Notes: a model not told the origin generated them from the sequence alone. Positions 54,953-63,380 are shown, numbered from the stretch's first letter. The stretch is 64,000 bases of DNA from Phosphitispora fastidiosa (GCF_019008365.1 NZ_JAHHUL010000002.1:310001-374000); one strand, 5' to 3'. Made by a program: numbers and translations.

Positions 54953-55291
54953 TTATCTGATCATTGTAGGTACAAAGGCATCGATTATTCCGATGACAAA
55001 TGCGGCCAATAATGCCCCAATCACAGAGACATCCAGGTACGCAGGGATGATGAACTTGGCCAGATAAATTACCACGGCTGCTGTTGCAAATCCAACTAAA
55101 CCGCGGTTCTGGGGAGACACCTTGTCACCCAGTAGTTTTTCAACAACATATCCAAGAATTGCAATAATTGCAGCAGCAATAAGAGCCCCGGTAAAGCCTG
55201 CAATCTCAATTCCCGGAAGGATATAAGACACAAGCAGCAGCACCAGGGCAGAAACTATAAACCTTACTATGAAGCCTATCCATTCACGCAT
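54953..55291 (-). CDS. phage holin family (YvlD-like) membrane protein
   Basis: 112 residues from MREWIGFIVRF after GGAGGTGAAAAAG. Four membrane helices with IVSALVLLLVSYILPGIEIAGF, ALIAAAIIAILGYVVEKLLG, GLVGFATAAVVIYLAKFI and SVIGALLAAFVIGIIDAFVP, the pattern of the Phage_holin_4_2/YvlD family. These are chromosomal proteins of unclear role, and there are no phage genes around it. Confidence 0.85.
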   Translation of the reverse strand: MREWIGFIVRFIVSALVLLLVSYILPGIEIAGFTGALIAAAIIAILGYVVEKLLGDKVSPQNRGLVGFATAAVVIYLAKFIIPAYLDVSVIGALLAAFVIGIIDAFVPTMIR

Positions 55292-55361
55292 CTTTTTCAC
55301 CTCCTTCACAGAGCCTAAATCTAGGTTTGACCAAAAATAACCGGACTATACATTTATGTGC

Positions 55362-55390
55362 TTGCATTTTTTAAATGGTCATGGTAAAAT
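55362..55390 (+). promoter_or_regulatory. promoter of rpsT
   Basis: TTGCAT (-35, 55362-55367), 17-bp spacer, TAAAAT (-10, 55385-55390), about 70 bp upstream of the rpsT start on the plus strand. Confidence 0.7.
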
Positions 55391-55460
55391 GTAGATTGTC
55401 ACTTGAGAAAGTTACACTTTACTATATAGGTTTTTTTATGTTTGAGGAGGTGAAAAGCCA

Positions 55461-55718
55461 GTGGCAAACATTAAATCAGCTATCAAAAGAATTGAACTTA
55501 TCCGGAAAAATACCGTACGCAACACCGCAATTAAAACAGGTGTGAAAACCCGTTTACGTAAATTTGTTGAAGCTGAGAACAAAGACGAAGCCGCTAATGC
55601 TTTTAAACAGGCAGTAACTGCTCTGGATAAGGCAGTTGCCAAAGGTGTTTTACATAAAAACACTGCTGCCCGCAAGAAATCCAGACTGGCTAAAAGATTA
55701 AACAATATGGCTCAATAA
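55461..55718 (+). CDS. rpsT: 30S ribosomal protein S20
   Basis: 85 residues beginning (GTG) ANIKSAIKRIELIRKNTVRN and ending KNTAARKKSRLAKRLNNMAQ, the S20 signature. The GTG start follows GGAGGTGAAAAGCCA. Divergent from the holin-like gene, convergent with holA, and followed by two terminators. Confidence 0.97.
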   Translation: MANIKSAIKRIELIRKNTVRNTAIKTGVKTRLRKFVEAENKDEAANAFKQAVTALDKAVAKGVLHKNTAARKKSRLAKRLNNMAQ

Positions 55719-55760
55719 ATTGGCTAAAGCTGATTGGATTGAAAAATGGACATAAGCAAT

Positions 55761-55822
55761 AAAAAGGCTCACCAAAAGTGAACCTTTTTAAACAGGCTGT
55801 TGACAAAATCAACAGCCTTTTT
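55761..55822 (+). terminator. tandem terminators after rpsT
   Basis: First hairpin AAAAAGG-x-TCAC/GTGA-x-CCTTTTT (55761-55789). Second hairpin AGGCTGTTGA (55794-55803)/TCAACAGCCT (55809-55818), then TTTTC. The first can also act on the minus strand for holA, which ends about 125 nt away. Confidence 0.85.
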
Positions 55823-55914
55823 CAATCCTTTTAAAAATAAATTAAAGGTAAGCTTCGAAAATGGCGGTGGTGTAAGGTGAGGTGTTGTACCATTACACAT
55901 TCCCGGGAGCCTGC

Positions 55915-56970
55915 CTATCCTTTCTCACACAGAGCAATAATCAATAATTCCAGAGCCAATACCGCTTCCTGTTTTCCACCCTTGATGTCAGCATCAGTCT
56001 CAAGAATTTTTTCCAGAGAAGACTTAAGTTCCCCGGGAGTAAAATTCCGCGCCTGGCCGATACACTTCTGAGCTACAAATGGATGAACCTGCATCAAGCC
56101 TGCCGTTTCCCTTGCCGAAACACCGGTTTCCAGGAGGCTTTTGGCCTGAAGCAGCAGCCTGCATTGGCGGGCTACCATATAGAGTATCCTGATAACCGGT
56201 TCACCGAGAAAGACCATCTCTCGGGCCAGCCTGATGGCTTTACTGTAATTGCGGTCTCCCACAGCATCAACCAGCTCAAAAATGCTCAGCTCGGCTGTCT
56301 TGCTGACCATCATTTCCACGTCCGCAGCGGTAATAGCGCTGCTCTCCGAATAGCAGGCCAGCTTTTCAAGCTCAGTTCTAAGCTGACGCAGGTTACTGCC
56401 GGCAGCCGTGACAAGTCCCGCCGCTGCTGCAGGATCAATTGTTTTCCCCAGTTTCCTGGCGGTCCGATTTATCCATTCAGTCAGGTCACGCCCCTTCAAT
56501 TGAGCAAATTGAACAACCTGACCATTTTTCTCAATCCTTTTGTATATTTTTCGTTTCCTGTCCACCGAATCCGAGCAGAAAATCAGGCAGGTCGAATCAA
56601 CAGGGCTTTCCAGGTACCCGATGAGGGTATCCTGTGACGAATCAGGCTTTTCTCCATCTGCCTCATCCTGTTCCCCTTTGTCACCTTTTTTCTGACTTTT
56701 ACGTTTTGCTTTAAAGAACTCAGCATTTTTAACAATGACCAGCCTTTTCTCAGCCAGAAAAGGCAGGGTCGTGGCCATGTTAATGATTGACTCCATAGGT
56801 GTATCCCGACCGTCGATAATGTCCATGTTAAAGTCACGGCATTCATCCGGGAGCAGGGATTTAAACTTTTCCAGGTACTGGTCCCTAAGGTAGGTTTCCT
56901 CTCCGTAAAACAGGTACAGCGGAGAAATTAGCTGCCTTTTCAGACTGTTTTCCAATGCCTTAATATCCAA
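55915..56970 (-). CDS. holA: DNA polymerase III delta subunit
   Basis: 351-residue clamp-loader subunit. N-terminal LYLFYGEETYLRDQYLEKFK, RLVIVKNAEFFKAK, CLIFCSDSVDRKRKIYKRIEK, and helical LRQLRTELEKLACYSES follow HolA. A Lys/Glu-rich insertion (KSQKKGDKGEQDEADGEK, about 108-125) is longer than usual. The start overlaps the end of comEC by 11 nt. Order comEA-comEC-holA is conserved in Firmicutes. Confidence 0.93.
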   Translation of the reverse strand: MDIKALENSLKRQLISPLYLFYGEETYLRDQYLEKFKSLLPDECRDFNMDIIDGRDTPMESIINMATTLPFLAEKRLVIVKNAEFFKAKRKSQKKGDKGEQDEADGEKPDSSQDTLIGYLESPVDSTCLIFCSDSVDRKRKIYKRIEKNGQVVQFAQLKGRDLTEWINRTARKLGKTIDPAAAAGLVTAAGSNLRQLRTELEKLACYSESSAITAADVEMMVSKTAELSIFELVDAVGDRNYSKAIRLAREMVFLGEPVIRILYMVARQCRLLLQAKSLLETGVSARETAGLMQVHPFVAQKCIGQARNFTPGELKSSLEKILETDADIKGGKQEAVLALELLIIALCEKG

Positions 56971-59383
56971 TTCGATTCATCCCTTTTGTAGTAGTGACTT
57001 TGTAACCATATCCGTCCGACCTGACAGTAACAGCGCCATCCCGATCTGTCCTGACAACCCTTATATTCATCTGCTTCAGGCCCTCCAGGACTTTCGGTGA
57101 AGGATGCCCGAAAAGGTTTTGACCAACACTTATCACTGCAATCTCAGGATCAGCCGCCCGAAAAAAATCCTCTGTCCATGCATTACCGCTTCCATGGTGG
57201 GGTATCTTGACAATTTCTGCCCCGCAGTCCTGACCGCTTGCACTAATTGCCTCCAGGGGGACAGTTTCAGCATCACCGGTAAACATTATCCTAAAATCCC
57301 GGTATCCCAGCCTGATTACCAGTGAATCATCATTGGCATTAACAGCTGTACTGCCATTGGGGCTTAAAACCTCAAGGATTATGTCTTCGCCAAAATATAT
57401 GTTTTCTCCTCCACTAACCTCTCTGATTTCAATATTCCTCTCGATTAATTTTTGTTTCAGCTCGACACCTTCCGCATACTGGGCAAACTGTGGAGCCACC
57501 ACTATGGCCTTAATCTTGATTTTACCAAGCAAAGCTGATGCTCCCTGGATGTGATCCAAATGCGGATGGGTGAGCACCAAAATATCTATATCATTGACTC
57601 CCTTTCTGTTAAGAAAAGGAAGCAGTATTTGTTTTCCGACATCAAACCCTGTTGGGCTATCAGGAAAACCTCCCGTGTCTATGAGGAGATTCCTGCCTCC
57701 TGGGCTTTGCACCAATGCAGCATCACCCTGACCGACATCTATAAATGTTACTTCCAAAATTCCCGACTTGCTGTATGCCATCCCGCCCCACAGCAGAACC
57801 ACCAACACACCCAGGGCTGCCAGGACAAGCGCCGAACGGTTAAGATACCACAGTCGCTTTGCCCTGATACGGAGTTCATAATTCCTGAAAAATTCTATCA
57901 GAAGGCCCAAGGTTAGGTAATAGCAGGTGATTTTTATAATGCCCGGCGGTCTGAGATTTATGGCTGCAAATGGCAGCCCTGCCAACACTCCGGCTGCCAA
58001 CAAGGCGACATCCAGAACCGCAGCAGCTGAAATACTTAGAATTTCGGCCGGTGGATTCCAGAAAAGCCCCAAAATAGCTGCGATGCCGCCCAGAAGCATG
58101 ACAATACTTATCAGGGGTACTATTATCAGGTTAGCCGGAAGAAAAAAAAGCGAAAAATAATTAAAATAATATGCCGTCACTGGAAATACTGCAATTTGAG
58201 CTGCAAAGGCAACTGATGAAGCCTGGCCCAGTGGAGGCAAAATCCTGTTAAGCCTTTTAAACAATGGAGCCAGGCAAAGTATGCCCCATGCAGCCAAGAA
58301 CGATAATTGAAAACCCGGCTCGAATAATGCCAAAGGATTTGTTATCAAAATTATCAGCCCTGCCAGGCTCATAGAGCTTGGCCAGTCATACTCCTGACGG
58401 ACATACCTTACCAAGAGCAATACCCAGGCCATAATCAGCGCCCGTGTCACCGCAGGACCCGCGCCTGCCATTAAGGCATATAACCCGGTAGTAGCCGCTG
58501 CCAAAGCATCACACACCGGTTTCCTTAACCCCAGGGTATTCCCTGCCAGGATAATAAAACCTGCCACCAGGCCGACATGGTATCCCGAAACCGAAAGTAT
58601 GTGGGCAACACCTGCTAAAGCCATATCTTCTTTTATTTCCGGATTAATCCTCCCGGTAGAACCGAATAGAATTCCTTCCATCAGAGCTGCCTGCTTCTCA
58701 GGCATATTTTTGTTTATCACCGAGACTAATTTCCCCTTCAGTCCAATACTAAACTTCACCAGAGGATTTACCGTGCCTGTCCCAATTTTGCTCAGTCCTG
58801 CTCCGTTCCTTGATTTAAGTACCAGACGAATCCCTCTATCCTCCAGGTACTTCTTATAATTAAATTCCCCGGGGTTTCCGGGATCTTCGGTTTTTTGAAG
58901 CACTCCCGCAACCTGCAGCCTGTCTCCATAACCAAATTCCGGTCCTGGCCCCTTTATGGTAACAAGCACCCGCCCTCTGGGCCGGAATCCTGTCACAGCC
59001 CGGGTGCCGTCACTGTGTATAGAGTACTCAATCATTTCGGTTTTCACGACATAGTCCGTCCTGTCAACGCGCCTGTCCGGCTCAGTGATCACTGTTCCGG
59101 TAAAGACCGTGTATCTGCCGGCCAGGAAATCAATGCTGCCTTCCAAAACATATAATTCAAGACGACACATAAAAATCCCGCACAATAGCGCCGCCGCATA
59201 AAAGTATAATCTTATATTACCCTTTGCAGCAATCTCAGCCTTTGCGGCAAATCTTTTGACTGCTGCCCCGGCTGCCGCAAGAAGAACACCACATAACAGC
59301 AGATATGCAGGGAGATGGAGAAGATATCCGATAATTATTCCTGATGTGTAAAATATCAGCATCAGTACCAGGGGTCTGGACAT
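56960..59383 (-). CDS. comEC: DNA internalization competence protein ComEC/Rec2
   Basis: 807-residue DNA uptake channel. N-terminal membrane segments with an OB-fold DUF4131 part (GRVLVTIKGPGPEFGYGDRLQVAGVL), the competence domain with AHILSVSGYHVGLVAGF and GAGPAVTRALIMAWVLL, and a C-terminal metallo-beta-lactamase domain with LTHPHLDHIQGA and KIPHHGSGNAWT, proposed to degrade the incoming non-transforming strand. All three domains are intact. Confidence 0.95.
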   Translation of the reverse strand: MSRPLVLMLIFYTSGIIIGYLLHLPAYLLLCGVLLAAAGAAVKRFAAKAEIAAKGNIRLYFYAAALLCGIFMCRLELYVLEGSIDFLAGRYTVFTGTVITEPDRRVDRTDYVVKTEMIEYSIHSDGTRAVTGFRPRGRVLVTIKGPGPEFGYGDRLQVAGVLQKTEDPGNPGEFNYKKYLEDRGIRLVLKSRNGAGLSKIGTGTVNPLVKFSIGLKGKLVSVINKNMPEKQAALMEGILFGSTGRINPEIKEDMALAGVAHILSVSGYHVGLVAGFIILAGNTLGLRKPVCDALAAATTGLYALMAGAGPAVTRALIMAWVLLLVRYVRQEYDWPSSMSLAGLIILITNPLALFEPGFQLSFLAAWGILCLAPLFKRLNRILPPLGQASSVAFAAQIAVFPVTAYYFNYFSLFFLPANLIIVPLISIVMLLGGIAAILGLFWNPPAEILSISAAAVLDVALLAAGVLAGLPFAAINLRPPGIIKITCYYLTLGLLIEFFRNYELRIRAKRLWYLNRSALVLAALGVLVVLLWGGMAYSKSGILEVTFIDVGQGDAALVQSPGGRNLLIDTGGFPDSPTGFDVGKQILLPFLNRKGVNDIDILVLTHPHLDHIQGASALLGKIKIKAIVVAPQFAQYAEGVELKQKLIERNIEIREVSGGENIYFGEDIILEVLSPNGSTAVNANDDSLVIRLGYRDFRIMFTGDAETVPLEAISASGQDCGAEIVKIPHHGSGNAWTEDFFRAADPEIAVISVGQNLFGHPSPKVLEGLKQMNIRVVRTDRDGAVTVRSDGYGYKVTTTKGMNRIGY

Positions 59384-59409
59384 AGTTCACCTCCGCATTT
59401 CCTATATTG

Positions 59410-60078
59410 TCAAACAGTAATCTGGTCTTTGATATCACTGTACTTCTTCTCCCCAATACCCGAGACATTCATTATTTCCCGGATATCCTTAAACCCTCCC
59501 TGCTGCTTACGCCGGTCAATAATTTTCTGTGCTGTTGCCGGGCCTATCCCCGGCAGTCTAACAAGTTCCGCAGCTCCGGCCGTATTGATATTTATTTTGC
59601 CGGTTTTTCTGCCGTTTCCTGTCTGGACAGTATTACCGCTCGCCCCGGACGCAGTTGAAATTCCTGCCGATGCGGCCGCCTCGCCCCTGCGGGGAACAAT
59701 AACCTGCTGCTGGTCCAGCATCACTTCAGCCAGGTTTATACCTGCCAGGTCTGCATCTTTGGCTGGAACTGCCTTGTTTACCCCTTCCAATACCCTGGCA
59801 TTTTCAGCAAAGGTATATACTCCCGGCTTCTCGACGGCGCCGGCGACATGTACGTTAATTACAGGGTCAACTTTATCGCTTACTTCGCCTTGACCCTCCG
59901 CTCCATCTGGTCCCAGGGCATCTTCAGTACTTTTTTCCTGTTCCGAATCCGCCTGGGCAATAACCGGTCTGAAGTTTTTTTGCTCCTTCATTTGGCCTGC
60001 CTTAAATCCAATCCCAAACACGATTGCACAAAGAAGGGCCACTCCCATTAACAGATGTTTCCTATCAATTGTCCACAT
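59410..60078 (-). CDS. comEA: ComEA-type DNA-binding competence protein
   Basis: 222 residues from MWTIDRKHLLMGVALLCAIV, with GGTGGGG upstream. One N-terminal membrane anchor, an SLBB domain (VINVHVAGAVEKPGVYTFAENARVLEGVNKA), a Ser/Gly/Ala linker and a C-terminal helix-hairpin-helix pair (ININTAGAAELVRLPGIGPATAQKIIDRRKQQGGFKD, IMNVSGIGEKKY). Binds DNA at the cell surface for ComEC. Together these suggest an intact uptake core. Confidence 0.95.
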   Translation of the reverse strand: MWTIDRKHLLMGVALLCAIVFGIGFKAGQMKEQKNFRPVIAQADSEQEKSTEDALGPDGAEGQGEVSDKVDPVINVHVAGAVEKPGVYTFAENARVLEGVNKAVPAKDADLAGINLAEVMLDQQQVIVPRRGEAAASAGISTASGASGNTVQTGNGRKTGKININTAGAAELVRLPGIGPATAQKIIDRRKQQGGFKDIREIMNVSGIGEKKYSDIKDQITV

Positions 60079-60347
60079 GTACCCCACCCCAACAACTCTG
60101 TAATTTTTTACTGTATTTATTATATCTTACATCATTTGTTTTTTTTGTCATTTTTTGTCGTCAATATATTTTTTTAAAGGAAGGGTTTTCTATTCAACAT
60201 TCAGGAGCAATATTTTGTCGCTTAACATAATATACAGAAGAAACTTATTATGTTATCAAACTGCCAATTACAAGGAATTGAAGCAGCAACTTAGGAGGGT
60301 AGATTATTTCCAGTTAAATTTGAGTCAATGAGGAGGTATAAATATTT
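60079..60347. other. divergent intergenic region comEA / FFP-protein
   Basis: 269 nt, very A+T-rich, with no gene visible. On the plus strand it contains CATAATATA (about 60225-60233), which fits the sigma-K/sigma-E style -10 CATA-N3-TA, and an inverted pair CATAATA/TATTATG. Two GGAGG sites occur (near 60294 and 60333); only the second precedes a recognisable reading frame. Confidence 0.3.
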
Positions 60348-60548
60348 ATGTACTATCGCAATGATTTCTATGACCCTTATAACGTCCCGGCAAGAATTGA
60401 CGGCGGGTTTGGCGGACCTGGCGGACTTGGCGGATTCCACAAGTTTCCCTTTTTCCCCTTCTTTCCATTCTTTCCGTTCTTCCCGTTCTTTCCGTTCTTC
60501 CCCTGGGGAGGGTTTGGGGGAGGGTTTGGCGGAGGCTGGGGCTGGTAA
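60348..60548 (+). CDS. small Gly-rich / (Phe-Phe-Pro)n protein
   Basis: 66 residues. The N-terminus is MYYRNDFYDPYNVPARIDGG, then a Gly-rich stretch (FGGPGGLGGFHK), six tandem FFP units (PFFPFFPFFPFF and on), and a Gly/Trp tail (WGGFGGGFGGGWGW). GAGGAGG lies 10 nt upstream. There is no signal peptide and no Cys. The composition is reminiscent of spore coat or structural surface proteins of spore formers, but I do not recognise a family. The coding strand across the repeat is a near-pure pyrimidine tract (about 60450-60502). Confidence 0.7.
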   Translation: MYYRNDFYDPYNVPARIDGGFGGPGGLGGFHKFPFFPFFPFFPFFPFFPFFPWGGFGGGFGGGWGW

Positions 60549-60627
60549 AAAAAACAGTTCCGGCAAGGTATAATTAAAGTGTTTCCTGTCTATACTGGTA
60601 ATGTAAACCAAAAGCGGAGGAAACACT

Positions 60628-60741
60628 ATGAATAAAGAAGTTCTACTGAAACAAATAGGTTCAGACCTGAAAATGTTTGAGGATTATCTTAAGTCAGTTA
60701 AACAGAAAAAATCCCCCACTAATAAGAAACAGGCAAAATAG
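60628..60741 (+). CDS. 37-residue lysine-rich small protein
   Basis: ATG preceded by GGAGGAAACACT; the sequence starts MNKEVLLKQIGSDLKMFEDY, continues LKSVKQKKSP and ends TNKKQAK. An amphipathic helix with a basic tail and no known family. The good ribosome binding site and the terminator overlapping its stop codon support a real gene. It lies 79 nt after the FFP-protein gene on the same strand and may share its transcript. Confidence 0.55.
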   Translation: MNKEVLLKQIGSDLKMFEDYLKSVKQKKSPTNKKQAK

Positions 60742-60768
60742 GGCGCAACAGTGCGCCCTATTTTGCCT
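60731..60768. terminator. bidirectional terminator
   Basis: AGGCAAAATAGGGCGC (60731-60746) and GCGCCCTATTTTGCCT (60753-60768) form a 16-bp perfect stem around AACAGT. Its T-rich flanks on both strands suit the 37-residue gene (plus strand) and the DUF1858-siroheme gene (minus strand). The left arm includes the stop codon of the small gene. Confidence 0.8.
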
Positions 60769-60787
60769 TAGAAACACTCTTTGCGCC

Positions 60788-61678
60788 TTAGCGTCGTGCT
60801 GCAACCTGTCCCAAGACTTCCTGTTTAAGCCTGTCCAGTCCTATGCGGTCAATCAATTCTCCTATGCGTTCATTGTGTTTCCCGTTATCCTTATACCATT
60901 TAATAATCTTATCAACCAAATCTAACACCTGGTCCGGTTCCAGCTCTGCAGCGATTTTATCACCAAGTCTGGGATTAAGTCCTGCATTTCCGCCAACCAT
61001 TAAAACATAGCCCTTGGGTGTACCCATAATTCCAAGGTCCCTGACAGCAGGCTCTGAACACGAGTTCTGACAGCCGCTGACAGCTATCTTAAATTTACTG
61101 GGCAGGTCCATGCCATGGTATTTTTTATCCAGTTCCAGACCCAGACCTACTGCATCTTGTTGACCGCGTTTACAGAATGTAGTCGCCGGACAAATTTTTA
61201 TACTTCTGACACAAAGCCCCGCCGCATGACCGGGGTCCATCTGCAGGTCATTCCATGCTTTTTCCACATCACCGTGTTTTAGTCCCACAATTGCTATTCT
61301 TTGGGCTGAGGTGCATTTCAGCGCTGCCGCATGATACCTTTCAGCAACATCTGCAATTTTACGCAGGGTTTCCACATTAGTTATCCCTCCGGGCATATGA
61401 GGCACAATGGCAAATGTCTCTTTGTCCCTCTGTAAAACGGCGCCTCTAGGCTGAGCCAAAGCTCGGGCAGCAGTTGACATTTCTCCCTGTTCAACAGCAT
61501 TGAGTTTCTGCAGGAGATCTGCCTCGGAAACCCCATGGGTTCTGGCAGCCCCGGCAACTGTCTCCCCTGTAGCAGAAGGGCAGCCCAGGCACTGCATCCC
61601 TAAAGACCTGAAAACATCGGCCGTTTTTGGGTTTGCCTTCAGGATATCCCCCACAGTCATATCTCTGGTGATATTCAT
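60788..61678 (-). CDS. DUF1858 plus nitrite/sulfite reductase-like siroheme protein
   Basis: 296 residues from MNITRDMTVGDILKANPKTA (AAAGGAGG upstream). Residues 4-60 are a DUF1858 domain with LGMQCLGCPSA. The rest is a single nitrite/sulfite reductase half: ferredoxin-like part (FAIVPHMPGGITNVETLRKI), then the 4Fe-4S/siroheme ligands CPATTFC (Cys-x5-Cys) and CQNSC (Cys-x3-Cys). This is much shorter than assimilatory NirA/CysI (about 500), resembling small anaerobic siroheme proteins. Substrate unknown; sulfite or nitrite reduction, or siroheme handling, are options. Upstream is a PCP_red-CGGC fusion gene. Confidence 0.85.
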   Translation of the reverse strand: MNITRDMTVGDILKANPKTADVFRSLGMQCLGCPSATGETVAGAARTHGVSEADLLQKLNAVEQGEMSTAARALAQPRGAVLQRDKETFAIVPHMPGGITNVETLRKIADVAERYHAAALKCTSAQRIAIVGLKHGDVEKAWNDLQMDPGHAAGLCVRSIKICPATTFCKRGQQDAVGLGLELDKKYHGMDLPSKFKIAVSGCQNSCSEPAVRDLGIMGTPKGYVLMVGGNAGLNPRLGDKIAAELEPDQVLDLVDKIIKWYKDNGKHNERIGELIDRIGLDRLKQEVLGQVAARR

Positions 61679-61782
61679 GTAATTTTTCCTCCTTTGCAAC
61701 GAACCAAAATGGCCGCCGGCTATGATACTATTGTTTACCGGCCCGAAACATAATATGTAGCTCATCACTCTCGCCGTAATAT

Positions 61783-61814
61783 GCAGAGGCGGCCTGATGA
61801 CAGGCCGCCTCTGC
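61783..61814. terminator. terminator-like hairpin, copy 1
   Basis: GCAGAGGCGGCCTG, loop ATGA, CAGGCCGCCTCTGC: a perfect 14-bp stem. It is identical at 31 of 32 positions to the hairpin at 62020-62051; the two bracket palindromic element copy C. Neither strand has a strong U run here, so its function as a terminator is uncertain. Confidence 0.6.
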
Positions 61815-61856
61815 TAGCTGACAAAGTCAACAAAATTGAGCATTAAAGTGTTATAA

Positions 61857-61974
61857 GACAGGGGTAGATGTGTTCCAGAGGGCGGAGTCTGTCGTCCGTC
61901 CGGCCCGCGACCGCAAAGCGGGAGTGGATGCCGGCGGAGATGTAGCCCGCCCGAGGAATTCATCTACCCCTGTC
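61857..61974. repeat. palindromic repeat element, copy C
   Basis: 118-nt interrupted palindrome. Outer arms GACAGGGGTAGATG (61857-61870) and CATCTACCCCTGTC (61961-61974) are perfect, then TTCC/GGAA, GGGCGG/CCGCCC, then a core CCGGC-CCGC-GA-CCGC-AAA-GCGG-GA-GTGG-AT-GCCGG. The core matches copy A position by position, with the T:A pair of A replaced by C:G, a compensatory change. It is bracketed by a duplicated 32-nt hairpin. Confidence 0.88.
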
Positions 61975-62019
61975 CTTGGTTACATTTTAATACTTAAAAA
62001 ATATAGAGTTTGTCAATCA

Positions 62020-62051
62020 GCAGAGGCAGCCTGATGACAGGCCGCCTCTGC
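62020..62051. terminator. terminator-like hairpin, copy 2
   Basis: GCAGAGGCAGCCTG, loop ATGA, CAGGCCGCCTCTGC; one mismatch in a 14-bp stem. It lies 17 nt after the stop of the PCP_red-CGGC gene (minus strand). Near-identical to copy 1 on the other side of palindromic element C. Confidence 0.6.
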
Positions 62052-62068
62052 TTGAATACTGTCTTTAT

Positions 62069-62587
62069 TTAGTGATGTGTACCTTCAACCACCTTAACCC
62101 CCTTGGCCTCAATGGCCTTCTTGATCTGGGTTTTAAAAGGACACCTGGGATAGTCATCATCATCCATACACATGCAGGAACTTAGGTGAACAACATCAAG
62201 TCCGTGGTCCAGCAGCTTTTCAACCAGCCGTGACACCCTCCTGCCGGAACATCCGCCACAGGTAAAGAAGCCAATTATTTCGGTGTCAGGGCCGTATTCG
62301 CTGAAATTTAGTTTGCGGTGTGTGAAGGCTTTGAGACAGCCAACTCCGGGACATACTTCAGCAACAGTATGACACCTGACTACAGCTAATTTAGTAGTTC
62401 GGCTGCCCCCCTCCTTTTCCTTACCCACGAGAGAAAAATACTTCTCTTTGGTTTTCAGGACAATTTCGGGGGTTACGCTGTCAATTCCCTCTTCCTTAGC
62501 TGCTTTTTCTACTGCCTTTTTGGCCATGTGTCTGACAAACCGCGGCACTTGTTCAAGCTCCGTCAATGCCTCTTTGGTCCATTCCAT
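62069..62587 (-). CDS. PCP_red domain fused to CGGC domain protein
   Basis: 172 residues. The N-terminal 45 (EWTKEALTELEQVPRFVRHM, then AKEEGIDSVTPEIV) match the small C-terminal domain of light-independent protochlorophyllide reductase, which also occurs in redox proteins of anaerobes. Residues 65-168 are a CGGC domain: VRCHTVAEVCPGVGCLKAF, FFTCGGCSGRR and HLSSCMCMDDDDYPRCPF, with at least nine Cys that probably bind metal. Function unknown; metal or redox sensing is a guess. GGGGGG precedes the ATG. Downstream on the strand is the DUF1858-siroheme gene. Confidence 0.85.
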   Translation of the reverse strand: MEWTKEALTELEQVPRFVRHMAKKAVEKAAKEEGIDSVTPEIVLKTKEKYFSLVGKEKEGGSRTTKLAVVRCHTVAEVCPGVGCLKAFTHRKLNFSEYGPDTEIIGFFTCGGCSGRRVSRLVEKLLDHGLDVVHLSSCMCMDDDDYPRCPFKTQIKKAIEAKGVKVVEGTHH

Positions 62588-62629
62588 TATTCATCCCCCC
62601 AGCTTCATTAAATCATTAGCTGCCACAAA

Positions 62630-63299
62630 TCATGCTTTGTCAGCTATGATAACCAAATCCTGTGAATTTCCGGGGTCATATGGTTTAAAAAACATATCCC
62701 CATATACCCCAACAGCTTTCATTCCTGCATTTCCAAGACCTGTAACAATATCTTTCAAGGTCCAGGGCTTAAGTTTTTCCGATTCCACCCGATAGGCCCA
62801 TTTCCCTGCTTCATCCCGGGATAAAATAAGAATGTTAAAGGTAACAATTTCTGGTTCAAGGTCGTTCATGCGAAGGTAAAGGTACTCTTTACCTTCCTGC
62901 TGATACGAATTAAGTGGCATAAACCTTTCATTTACTGCATATATCCGGGGATAGTTTCTTATCTGCAGAAAATACTGTCCGTCATCCTCCAAAAGGTTGT
63001 TAACTGCCCGGAATGCCGTTTCCATAATCATATCCTGAATTCAGGGCATTTGCCCTGGCCCTGTCTATCATCTCTGAGCTGGCATCAGAAGCTGCCACCT
63101 GTAGGCCCCAGGAACCAAACATTAATGCATGGCGTCCTGTTGCACATGCTGTATCCAGGACCTTTCCCGACACCCTTTCCGCAAAAAGTCTTTTAAAAAA
63201 AGGGGCTTCCCGTGTCAGCCTTTTTTCCCAATCAATCATCCGGTCATAATCCGAAGCGAAACCGGAAAACAGGTTTTCGCTGTTATTGGCATTTATCAT
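62630..63299 (-). pseudogene. class I SAM-dependent methyltransferase, internally deleted and frameshifted
   Basis: The 5' part (from MINANNSENLFSGFASDYDRM, 63299) has the SAM motif I VLDTACATGRHALMFG and motif II region VAASDASSEMIDRARANALN, then runs off-frame into GYDYGNGIPGS. The 3' part, in another frame (62630 to about 63031), resumes with the late family core METAFRAVNNLLEDDGQYFLQIRNYPRIYAVNERF. Roughly 50-60 residues covering motifs III-IV are missing between them (junction near 63020-63045). An intact gene would be about 270 residues. Neither half should be active. Confidence 0.85.
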
Positions 63300-63380
63300 A
63301 ATTATCCCCTCCCCTGCCTTATTTACTATATGTTTCCGCAGGGCCTCCAACAATATTATACCTTACTTAAATAATAATAC

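Noticed and set aside
54953-55291. Holin-like gene considered as a prophage marker
   Set aside because: No other phage genes nearby; the protein fits the chromosomal YvlD-type family.
18271-61974. Palindromic elements considered as integron attC sites or CRISPR repeats
   Set aside because: No regular spacers or array, no integrase or cas genes, and the arms do not follow the attC core GTTRRRY/RYYYAAC pattern.
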